Shown: positions 1 to 9,783 of the stretch, piece by piece
Layout of the letters: each line of letters opens with the position of its first letter
Numbering within the stretch: the first letter of the stretch is position 1
Assembly (NCBI GenBank): GCA_013400975.1
Contig: WBMZ01010152.1
Coordinates: 62,001 to 126,000, forward strand
From: Atrichornis clamosus
Lineage: Eukaryota; Chordata; Aves; Passeriformes; Menuridae
Direction: 5' to 3'
DNA: 64,000 nt
Program-made: the position numbers and the translations under genes
Notes under the pieces: model-generated
Told to the model about the DNA's origin: nothing
Databases searched by the model: none
Seen by the model: only the letters and a program-made list of their open reading frames with translations

Positions 1-188
1 TGAATATTTAACAGTCTTTTGGGTGAGGCTCATGGATTTGAAATTGCACTTCTATCAATTCAAGTGTCCTGTGTTTGATATCTTGTATCCTGTTCCAATT
101 TCTTTGCTATTTTTTAACTTACTGCAACAGATGAGGGGTTCTTAAACCATCTGTTAACCTTTTTTCCCCATTTTTTTTAAACATGTAG
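1..188 (+). other. TAF4: 3' end of an upstream TAF4 intron
   Basis: This non-coding stretch ends in a classical splice acceptor. A long pyrimidine tract (about 157-178, nearly all T and C) is followed by AAACATGTAG, with the AG at 187-188. I see no further exon between base 1 and the acceptor. The upstream exon lies outside the window. Confidence 0.75.
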
Positions 189-245
189 AGTCGCTCAAGG
201 CAAGAAGACCCAGAGCAAGCTAGACTGAAACAAAAAGCAAAGGAG
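189..245 (+). CDS. TAF4: TAF4 internal exon (19 codons), C-terminal basic helical region
   Basis: This exon encodes SRSRQEDPEQARLKQKAKE in phase 0, from AGT at 189 to GAG at 245. It lies between an acceptor (pyrimidine tract plus ATGTAG) and a donor (GTAAGC at 246). The peptide matches what I know of the C-terminal region of TAF4, a TFIID subunit that pairs with TAF12 through a histone fold and acts in RNA polymerase II pre-initiation complexes in the nucleus. The residues are highly charged and helix-prone. They run straight into the MQQQELAQMRQ... exon at 24813, the order known for the TAF4/TAF4B family. It is too short to stand out as an open frame and was found through the splice sites and the peptide. 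The one notable residue is the A in PEQARLK, where I recall a leucine in the human protein. TAF4B remains a weaker alternative. Confidence 0.88.
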
Positions 246-1539
246 GTAAGCAGAGCTAGAGATCATTACACTTGACATTTCAAGGCTTGAACATATTAAT
301 TTTTTATGCCTTGCTACTTGTATATCGTTAATAAAAATCTGACTAAAAACTTTTTAGGATGTATTTGTTGCTTTGCCTTTGATCTTAATGTTTGCAAACT
401 AATACATTAATACATGTGAAGCCTAAGGAGATTTTATGAGAGAATATTTCCATACATTACATTTTCATTTCCATTTTAGGTAGCTATTGCTTTTGTTGGG
501 TTGTTGATGACAGCAGCTCTAGATTTTGGTGGAAAATATATGCCTTTGTCTTTTTCTAAAATGTCACTTTCTTAGAAATGTGATACTTAACAATTTTGTT
601 CTGATAACATTCTTTCAAGTAATGTAATTGCCAGTCATTTTCTCTACAGTGATTCAATGTACTATTTACTCATTTGTCTAAATTACAATGATCTAAAAAA
701 TACCAAATAATTTTAGATGAAGTTGTGATATGTTACTCTAAAAGTAACAGTGTGCAAACTACTGAGGACCTCAATTTGGTGTAAATGAGTGACTGTCCTT
801 CGCTTAAGGCATCTCATGGCTTAGGACTAAAATACCTATCAGTTGGAAGTAATTTCAGCAAAATTATGCTGGTTTTTTTTAGCCGGCTTCTTTGGATATA
901 CACATTAGCAGGTAATAATTATGCATTGGAAGGTAATATATACAGAAAAATGCATATAGCAAGTTTTTCGTATTGACCTGTTCTTCCTGTTTTGTTTCCC
1001 TCTTGGCAGTATTCTGTAGTCCCGTTAGCTACACAGATTTTAAATATATAACAGTCAAAAAAATCCAAATACATGGATGAGTTTTATTTGTCTTCATTGC
1101 ATTATGTGATTATGGAGTAAGACTTGCTGAAGTGAGTTCTTGTGAACATTAGACCAGGCCTTTAGTGTTTCCAGAGTTGGATTTGTCAGGCCAGTATTGA
1201 AATGAAATAATCAAGTTATTTGGCAGGAAAAGAGGCAGGATTTTAATACTACTTGCATTTTGTATGTAGCCAGTGTATGCAAAGGAGGAATCAGATTTCT
1301 GAGAGTGATTGATGGCAGGCAGGACTGGCTGTTGAGTGAGAACTGAGGCTGCTGTGCTGCTGGCAGTGAACGGGAGCTGGGGTTAAATGCACTGCTGCTG
1401 CCACAGTGTTTGCTTTCCTGCGAATTCTTCCTCGGCCATTGGAAACTTGAGGAAGTGAAAGTGAACAACAGGGCTAGTGAAACACATTTTCCCGTAGTCA
1501 GAGTGAAACAGAGGTTCTGTTACAGCTGTGACAAAGCCT
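246..1539 (+). other. TAF4: TAF4 intron, 5' part: donor and plain AT-rich sequence
   Basis: The intron opens with the donor GTAAGC. The rest is AT-rich with many short T and A runs and stop codons in all frames. The short frames here (for example 785-976) do not resemble any protein I know. No mobile element was recognised. Confidence 0.6.
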
Positions 1540-1865
1540 CGCTCGCCCGCAGTGCTGTTGTGTAGCACAGGACTTCCCTGGGTGGAAATTCGGGATGTCC
1601 GTGTGCGCCGACCTCCCCCAGCAGAGGGAGCGGCCGGTGCTGACTTGGGAATAACGTGGATGAAACGTGCTCCGAGCGGTGGCCGTGGTGGCAGCAGTGA
1701 AGAGGGAGCCGACGTTCCAGTGGGAAGTGGTGAGAGGCCAGCGGTGCGCGGTCCGGCCCTGCTGGGCCTGGCTGTGTCTGGGGCCGTGCTGCAGCAGCTT
1801 CTCAGCCCCAGTGCTGCGCACGCCGGCCCTGCCTCCTCCCACCCTGCCCAGGAAAGTGTGTCGTG
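1540..1865. promoter_or_regulatory. CpG-rich island-like patch inside the TAF4 intron
   Basis: By hand count, about 25 CpG dinucleotides fall in roughly 325 bases here, while the flanking sequence is almost free of CpG. The patch is GC-rich, with GCGCG, CCGGCC and GAGCGG words, and is open in several frames on both strands, as expected for GC-rich DNA. The overlapping frames (1528-1914 on +, 1383-1901 on -) encode low-complexity Ala/Gly/Pro/Ser-rich peptides I cannot assign. It could be a small unmethylated intragenic island, an alternative promoter, or the decayed GC-rich part of an old mobile element. The sequence alone does not decide. Confidence 0.4.
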
Positions 1866-4800
1866 TGCTGGCACCAGCCTCTCTCTGAAGTTCAGTTTCA
1901 TTCTGCATGTTTGAAACCATAAAAAGTATCTCCGGTTTTAGTAATCAGAGTTCTAAAGCTCTTTCTTTGACTAGTTTAGAGACTTTCACTTAAAATATTA
2001 GAATTTATTTAGTAAAAGCATTTTCTTTGTGATACTGGCAAGATTTTGTTGTAATATTGTTCATATTTTTTTCTGCATTAGATACTGGATATATGCTAAT
2101 GTCTCAAATGATACTGGCACTGCCAAAATAAAAAATAACCCATTTTATAGTATGAAAGTTTGATTAGAAAAACTGTCTTTGGCACAGCTTTGTCATTTGA
2201 AATTAAAAGTTTTGAATCAATGCCAACAAAAATGTAAAAATTTGAAACCTTCCCTGCCAGCTGGGCTGCTCTTAAATGTGCATATGACCCATAAATCACA
2301 GACAAATTTTGTTTCTTCCAGACTTTGTATAAATTGATGAATAAAATACTGTCAGCTTTGATAATAACCTGGATCTGAAGCTGTGTTTCCATGATTTCTG
2401 TGTCTTGAATATTGCCTGAAGACCTTTGTTGCTCAGTTATCCTTGTGGCCTGTAGTAAAGTGGCTGTTAGGAAGTGTTTTAAAAAGCACAAAGAGGGCTT
2501 CCCAGAAACCTGCAGCACTTCTAGCTTGTGTTACTTGTTTAATGATATGATTGTCAGATTGTTTGTTTTTTCATCTCAGCAAAACAGCTGATAATATCAT
2601 TATTAAGTTCTGAAAATGGATAATGTTTCAGACTAATGAGTTTGAACAGTGACACTACTGACAAAAGTTAGAGGGAGAAAAAGAAGTACCAAAAGAAGTA
2701 ATTTAAGTCTCAAAGAAACCCTTCTAAATCTTTAGGAAAAAAATTTTCAAAATATTGAAAGAACTCTAGAAAATATTGTCTTGGAATGCAAAATAAATGT
2801 ACCAATACAAGGATAATAGAATGAAGAGGAAAGAAAGAAGACTAGCAAAGGGTATTTGTTCCAAAACATTCTAATTTATGGATATTTTGGAATCTTCATT
2901 CTTTAATGCTGTTTTTCTTCCTAATTCAAGAAGAAAAAAGATCAGTACAATTTCTTTCACATCTACAAGTAGAAAGTTCCCGTCTTGCTTATTAGTGTCA
3001 TGAAGACAATGTGCAGTGAATCCTTTGAACACATTTTAAAATGAATTTGGTAAGGTGAAAATTATTATGTTTTTTCTCTGTAACTCTGTTTTGCTCCATT
3101 TATTAGCCAGTCTTCAAACCACTCTGCATATTGTTTAAACCAAATTGGCATAAACCAAGTTTAAACTGTATTTAAATACCTAAACAAAGGGAAGGCCCAT
3201 CTACACATGATCTTATTGCAGGGACTAGACATAAGTCAGGTTTCATTCACACCCAGACTAGCACTGTTTTAGTGAAGTCAGTGCAAACCTACTCTGATTT
3301 CAGTGGGAGTGACTTATTTTGCTTTGGTATTAACCTGTTTCAAATGGACTTGAGTGAAAGCAGTTGGAGAATGTGCCTGGGGGAGGTTTATTACTCAAAT
3401 TTTACTCATTATTACTTTCATATTTTTAAGTGTTTAGCCTTTTGTCAGTGGACAGCATTGGATTGTTTTAATGGTAAACCTGTTTAATAAACTGCTGAAA
3501 AATATTCTCCATTGAGACTATTTCAGGGGAAAATGCTGCTTTGCAGCTATTACTTGTTGCATTGCTTTGTAACATAAATTCTGAGACGTTTGATTCGGTA
3601 CAACTTCATGTAAGAAATAGCATCAGTGATATAACTTTAGTAATTTTTTTTCTAATTAATGGTTCTAATTAACTTTTAAATTAATTGTTTTAATTAACCA
3701 TAAGCAAGATATTAATTGTAGGAAGTGGCATTTTCCATTTTAGTCAACATGTGGTAAGTTTTTTTCACAGACTGCTATTGCTAGAAAGTGATTAGAAAAC
3801 CACTGAAACTTTTAAGTTTTGCTAAACTAACCCTGGTAAGCCTCAATGAACAAAGCATGACAAAAGCTTTTAAATCAAGGTTTAGGAAATACACTGATTT
3901 ATGTAGTCTGGAAGTCACAATCATAAGTTAAAGAAATTATGAGTTCTCTAATTTCCATTAAAGGCTTCATTAAATAGAACATAAAACAGGCCATATAACT
4001 GATAGCAGGAGTAGATCAAGGTTAGGAATATCTGAGTCAACACCTAGTAATTAATAATAGAAATGGTGTAAAGGGAAGGCAGGGAGGGTAAGATCCTATA
4101 CATCCTTTCTGTCAGGTATATTCTACATATATCAGGTTCTGTTGCCTAAAAAATGTTTCAATTTAAAAGTCAAGTAGCTGAGCTTGATCCTGAAAGATTA
4201 ACTTGGTTAAAATCTTTGTGTCATCACCAACCAAGAATATTGCATAATAATGACAACTTAAACCAGACACCATAAATGTCTGGGCATGTATCCAGGTCCC
4301 AGATCAGGTTAGATAACACTCAGTGGAATCTGTTCTCAGATGTGCTCATTAGCCACGCCAGGGAAGTCTCCAGCCTGTTGATATTTGTACTGGAAGCCTT
4401 GGATGTCGGGGAAGACACAAGACAGCCCTTTGTGTGCCCTTGTCAGCAGGGGTGGCCCAGCTTCCTGGGGCTGGAAAAGGTCCTTTCACATATGCATTTA
4501 ATGGGGCTGTGAGTGTTACACTGGCCAAGATCTTTGGGAGTGCTCAGTTCTTGTGGGAGCAGAGCAGACAGAGGTTTTTCCATGCTCCCAGCAGGAGCTG
4601 TGTCCAGGGCAGCACTGTGGTAATCAACTTGGCTTGGGTGCTGCCATCACCCATGTCTGCAGTCTCCTCTGGAACAGGAGCCTTGCTGGGCTGAGTTGAG
4701 ACTTTGAACTGTATCCTTTTCCGAGTTATGTGCTCAAAAATATGTGGACTGTTAGCAGATGGAGTTCTAGAAGAAGCTATAGGATCCTTCTCTTAAAAAT

Positions 4801-6989
4801 AATAAAATATGTACACCAGAGGATGTATATCTTACATGGTTCTAACATTGCCTTAGAAATGTTAAATCCCTCAGAAAAACGTAACTTGTAGTAGGATTAC
4901 TGAGACTCCAGCATCATATACTTAGTGATTGCAATAGAAAACAATTTTACTCTAAATAATTTCTGATCTCCACACTAATATCTATCAGCTCAGTAGGAGT
5001 GGTTTCTTTAAAAATATTTAAATGGTAATTTACTGTAGTTATCTTGTTTTCATAATTACTGAAAATGAAGAACAAATGACAAGGATTTTGTTTTGTTTGG
5101 CAAGTTCATTTATTCACCTTTTCAGCAAAACTGAAGCCCTTAAAGATTGTACTAGTAATGTAGTGTCTTGTGATGAGAAGTCCAAGCAAGTTTTCTATTT
5201 TATCATACCTGACATAAAAATACTGATTCAAAAGCAACAATCTTACCTTAAACAGATTTCTTAAACAGATAAAACAGTCCACTGAGAAATGGAGCACTTG
5301 AGCAGGAATAAATTTAAATTACATTTCCACTTAGCTCTCTAACTCTCTGACTGACCCCGGATGGTCTACTGACCATAGGAGTGTCAGTAGGTGGAAAGAA
5401 GGAAGAGCCAGGAATGTGATACCTGGAGTAATGATGGAGCAGTGTTTAGGCAACACTGATTCCTCAGAATGAAGTTATTTTAATGAATAGTTTTCTGCGT
5501 CAGGTTACCAGTGCTATAGCTGTTATGCAGAAGGAATGCAAGCTTTTTTGTCAATGCACGTAGAAAGTGAGATAACAGTCACTTCGTTGTTTATAGTCTC
5601 CCTGTACCACGGGTCTGTTGTTTGTACCCAGAAAAATGCTTTAACTATTCCAGTTCTGTTTAAGACCATGCAACACTGCTCTGGATTTGGCTTTACAGTG
5701 CCAGATTTTTCTGAAGTTAGAGAGTTGTTGCAATGACCTCAAATGTTAGTATTAAACTTGCACCTCAGAGAGGAATGGTCCTGTGTGTTATCAGTCAAAA
5801 TACTCTGCTGGAAATCCTGCTGCATTGTCAATTTTACTGCTTGTGTTACTGCTTGTGTTTTTTTCCTTTTGAGTAGATATTACTTTAGATGTGCAGGTAT
5901 ATTATGATAGTCTCAAATTCTGATGACTGAAGTTGATTATAAAACCTATTGGAAGGACAGGAGAGGAATGGCATTATATTTGCATATGCAAATACTGCTG
6001 AGGAAACGAGAGAATCTATAACCAGTGGTAACTTTATTGTATATGGATCTTGGTGTGTAGATCTTCCAGGTTTCCTGTGTTTCCAAGGATAAGCTACTGC
6101 CCTGCCATGAGCTCTACAAGTCCTGAAGAACTTTGGTCAAAAGCAATCTTACTATTGAGCAGAACTTCTTGCATATCTCCCTGTAACTTTGCAGCTGATG
6201 ACAATTCCATCCTGTTTTCCTGGGCGTAGAGCAGAAGTGGTGGCAAGTTGTGTGGCTTAAGTGTCGTGTTACCCATGCTGTACAGGAGTCAGAAACTGGA
6301 TAATTGACAGCAAAATGCCAGGGCATCAGAGGAATGCCCATAATATCTTCCAGCTGAGTCAAACTGTTTTATTCCTGCTTAGGTAAAATGTATATTAATT
6401 AGAGCTGAGTCAAGGGCTGGGTTTTTTTTTGGTTTTTTATCTAACCCAAGCTTGACCCAAGCTTACCTTATTAGTCTACTAGAAATCTAAATGAAATCCA
6501 ATCCTGTCCAACATAATAATTTCCTTCTACAAAATCAAGTTGGTGGCATTCTGTAGTGATGCATTATTCCAACATATACTGCCCAGCTCCTGTTCAGTTA
6601 ACATGAATGCTTATTGTTCATGACTGGTTATAACTGCTGGGTTTAGCATTCTTAAAGAGAAAGGCTATTTTACTGATAGATGAGCTAAATACACAGCCAT
6701 TCTTAAGTAACAAACTATTTTTATATTTGATCCATCTTTATAATATAAAGTAAGAACACTTCTTTAATCCTTGTTTATACTTGCTAGCTAGAGAACAATT
6801 CTTAGGTCTTGGTTTACACCAGTGTGAACACATTGTGTGAGAAGGATCATTAGTACTGCATCCATGTGTTGTGTTCCTCACAAAGGTCCATGTCATATAT
6901 CTGAGTCTTTGTATGGGAGGCGTTTATAAACTGGAAAAATGAGGTTGCATAGCTTGGAGAGCAGGGGCTTATGCAAAACAAAACAGTCA
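1866..6989 (+). other. TAF4: TAF4 intron: AT-rich non-coding sequence
   Basis: No gene was recognised. The stretch holds a cluster of TAATTA words (3653-3696), a slightly GC-richer block around 4270-4700 with no recognisable content, and a T-rich/G junction at 6419-6440 followed by a short direct repeat (ACCCAAGCTTG then ACCCAAGCTTA). At 3255-3325 there are phrases such as GTGAAGTCAGTG and TTTCAGTGGGAG that are common in very old sauropsid repeats, but the match is too weak to call a family. Confidence 0.5.
3653..3696. promoter_or_regulatory. Cluster of TAATTA homeodomain-type core sites
   Basis: TAATTA occurs at 3653-3658, 3666-3671 and 3691-3696, and TTAATT lies at 3681-3686, giving four cores within about 45 bases. 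TAATTA is the palindromic core bound by many homeodomain proteins. AT-rich intron DNA yields such words easily, so function is only inferred. Confidence 0.2.
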
Positions 6990-7376
6990 GGTGAGTATGG
7001 GATTATTCAGCCTGGAGAAGAGAGGCTTTGGGGTGACCTAATTGTGACCTTCCAGTGCCTGGAGGAACCACAGGAAAGATGGAGAGAGACGCTGGGCAAG
7101 GGATGGGGTGACAGGACAAGGGGAATGGCTTCAAACTAAAAGAGGGCAGGGTTAGATGGGATATTGGGAAGGAATTATTCCCTGTGAGGCTGGTGAGGCC
7201 CTGGCACAGGTTGCCCAGAGAAGCTGTGGCTGCCCCTGGATCCCTGGAAGTGTCCAAGGCCAGGCTAGATGGGGCTTGGAGCAACCCGGGATAGTGGAAG
7301 GTATCCGTGCCCAAGGAATGGGATGATCTTTAAGTTCCCTTCCAACCCAAAGCATTTTGGGATTCTGTGAGTCTGA
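6990..7376 (+). mobile_element. CR1 LINE, 5'-truncated 3' end, sense orientation
   Basis: The sequence reads through landmark phrases of avian CR1 3' ends in order: ATTCAGCCTGGAGAAGAGAG (about 7004-7023), GACAGGACAAGGGGAATGGC, CTTCAAACTAAAAGAGGG, GGTTGCCCAGAGAAGCTGTG, CCTGGAAGTGTCCAAGGCC, GGATGATCTTTAAGTTCCC and TTCCAACCCAAAGCATTTTG. It closes with GATTCTGTGAG, the degenerate octamer-like tail of CR1. Only the last part of ORF2 and the 3' UTR remain, as for most CR1 copies, which are cut at the 5' end during target-primed reverse transcription. It is not capable of encoding reverse transcriptase. Overlapping short frames on both strands are CR1 sequence, not host genes. Confidence 0.93.
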
Positions 7377-9225
7377 GAAGAGAAAGGAACAAGACAGCAC
7401 ATTGTCTAGTCAAGCATTGTTCCTTGTTTAGCTGATGTCTCACTGAGTCAGTATTTGAAAGATATCAGGCTTCAAATTAACCCAGCAGCAGTGTAATTTC
7501 CTTAGATTTTGTATGACAAATGTGTTTGTCCTGGTGCAATCTGCTAGTTGAGACTTTAGCAACTGTGCATAGCAATGAAATATAGTTATTGTCTTACCTT
7601 GGTACCGAAAGGGTTCCCATGTGGTGCTCTGAGAATTTGGGGCATGAAACATCTGAGAGTTGCATACACCTGTAAAACCTGGCTTTTCTTTTTGTCATTC
7701 TTTCTTGGTTTCTCATGTTTTGCCCAAAAAATTTAAGTAACTTTGTGCTCTTAATTTCCAAGTAAAACTAGTGAGGAAGACTCAAGACTCATTTTCGAAT
7801 TAGAGTTTAGTTCTGGTGTGAAATACATTTGGGCTATGTTTGAATAGAGCAATACCTGTTACAAATTCTGCCCTACCTAAAGGATTTTAATTTTTTTTTT
7901 AAAGCAAAAGAGGTGGTAGGGAAGGAGAAAGCCATCCCTGTTGTCTCCATTTTTTTTCCAGAGCACACACACCCTGATGGAGTCCTGCCTAGCACAAGGT
8001 TGTTGCAATAAGTAGCCTCCCATTTTACATCAACTGGACTACTTAAATGTGAATTTCCAGGACTTGGGGTTAGAATGGTAAAAGCTGTTGGCAAAGAATT
8101 CCTGAAACTGAAGGTGACTTTGCTTTTCTGAACTTCATCAGAATACTCCAGCACGAACTTCCTCTTGTAAAATGAATTTTTTGAAGGTGATAACAGTAGA
8201 ATTTTCAGACCTTCAGATCTCCTGCAATTTTCCTTCCATGTTTGCAGGAATAACCAGTGCTACTGCTTTTTGATTTTCAAGCACCGAACAAGTGAAGGGT
8301 GGCAGCCCCCAGTTTCTAATCTCTTGGATGCCTGGACAACCAAGTTTGGTGGAGAGATAAGCGAACTGTTCTCCTCCATCTTTGGGGTGTAAGATCTGTG
8401 ATGAGGGTGCTTTGAGTTTGCCTATCCTGAGAACTGACAATTACATCCAGAGGTTCCAGGAGAGGCAGCAAGAAATGCATGCAATGGTACTTCCTTTTCC
8501 AAAAGACTTTTAAAAAATTCTTTTTATATATTTAAATATATACATGTATATATATCAGATCAGTTTGTGCAAGGACAATGTCAAGATTGAATTTCCAGTT
8601 CTCCTTTTGCCTCAGTGGTATTCTGTCTAAATATGGGTCTTCCTCAGGTAGGAGCAACGTTGTTAAGTGCAATTTATCATTCTGGCATAGTCGGGAAAAA
8701 AGAAAAGAAAATCATTTTGAGCAAGCTGTGAATGTGGAAAAATCACATAATTGTTTTATCTGAACACTGCAACAGATTTACTTTCCTTTTAATTTGGCTG
8801 AATAACAGCACTTTAGAATATGATTGCCTATTTAATAAGTAGAGGGCAGCAAATGTCAGCTGTGTCTGCTTGTCAGAAACCGAGGAGGTTGCTTGGACAA
8901 CAATATAAATTATTATTTAGATGATTTGATCCCTTTGTCAAGCCTGCTCTATTCTATAGCAGCTTGCAAGGGGAGGGCAAGGTGTACTTAGGCTTCAGCC
9001 TGCAGGGCAAGTTTTCCCCCATCCCCTCGATGCGCATTGGCTTCTTACTCCAAAACAAACCTGAATGAGGGCTTTAGTTCTGCTGCTGAGCTAACGTGTT
9101 TGTAAGCCCTGTTTGGCAGCCTGGAGCGCCCGAGGCAGCCACAGCTGCCAGCTTTCATCTGCCCCCAGATCCTCCGGGCGCTCGCGTCACATGCGGTACC
9201 CCGAGGGGATGGAGGCGAACCGCCC
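7377..9225 (+). other. TAF4: TAF4 intron between CR1 and the minisatellite
   Basis: This is non-coding. It contains an AT-rich palindromic run around 8521-8556 (ATATATTTAAATATATACATG-like). The sequence becomes GC-rich from about 9100 on the approach to the minisatellite. No recognisable gene or mobile element was found. Confidence 0.5.
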
Positions 9226-9243
9226 GGATCCTGGGTGTCCCTG

Positions 9244-9783
9244 CCTGCCCGCGCTGGGGCTGCGCATCCCAGATCCTGGGTGTCCCGGCCCGCTGGGGCT
9301 GGGGCTGCGCCTCCCGGCTCCTGCGTGTCCGTGCCCGCTCGGGCTGGGCCCCCCCATCCCGGCTCCTGCGTGTCCGTGCCCGCTCGGGCTGGGCCCCCCC
9401 ATCCCGGCTCCTGCGTGTCCGTGCCCGCTCGGGCTGGGCCCCCCCATCCCGGCTCCTGCGTGTCCGTGCCCGCTCGGGCTGGGCCCCCCCATCCCGGCTC
9501 CTGCGTGTCCGTGCCCGCTCGGGCTGGGCCCCCCCATCCCGGCTCCTGCGTGTCCGTGCCCGCTCGGGCTGGGCCCCCCCATCCCGGCTCCTGCGTGTCC
9601 GTGCCCGCTCGGGCTGGGCCCCCCCATCCCGGCTCCTGCGTGTCCGTGCCCGCTCGGGCTGGGCCCCCCCATCCCGGCTCCTGCGTGTCCGTGCCCGCTC
9701 GGGCTGGGCCCCCCCATCCCGGCTCCTGCGTGTCCGTGCCCGCTCGGGCTGGGGCTGCGCATCCCGGATCCATCCTGTGTGTC
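9244..9783. repeat. 45-bp GC-rich minisatellite, 12 units, nine of them identical
   Basis: The unit is 45 bases, starting CCCGCTCGGGCTGGGCCCCC and ending CTGCGTGTCCGTG. Two divergent units occupy 9244-9333, nine perfect units 9334-9738, and a divergent closing unit starts at 9739. A looser relative precedes 9244. Each unit has five CpGs and a run of seven C's. Because 45 is divisible by three and the unit lacks stops in most frames, long open frames of 188-299 codons appear in several frames on both strands. They translate to perfect 15-residue repeats (PARAGPPHPGSCVSV on +, GGPARAGTDTQEPGW on -). I treat these as artefacts: there is no splice context, no start context and no known protein. 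The minus strand is G-rich with GGGATGGGGGGG in each unit. Confidence 0.97.
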
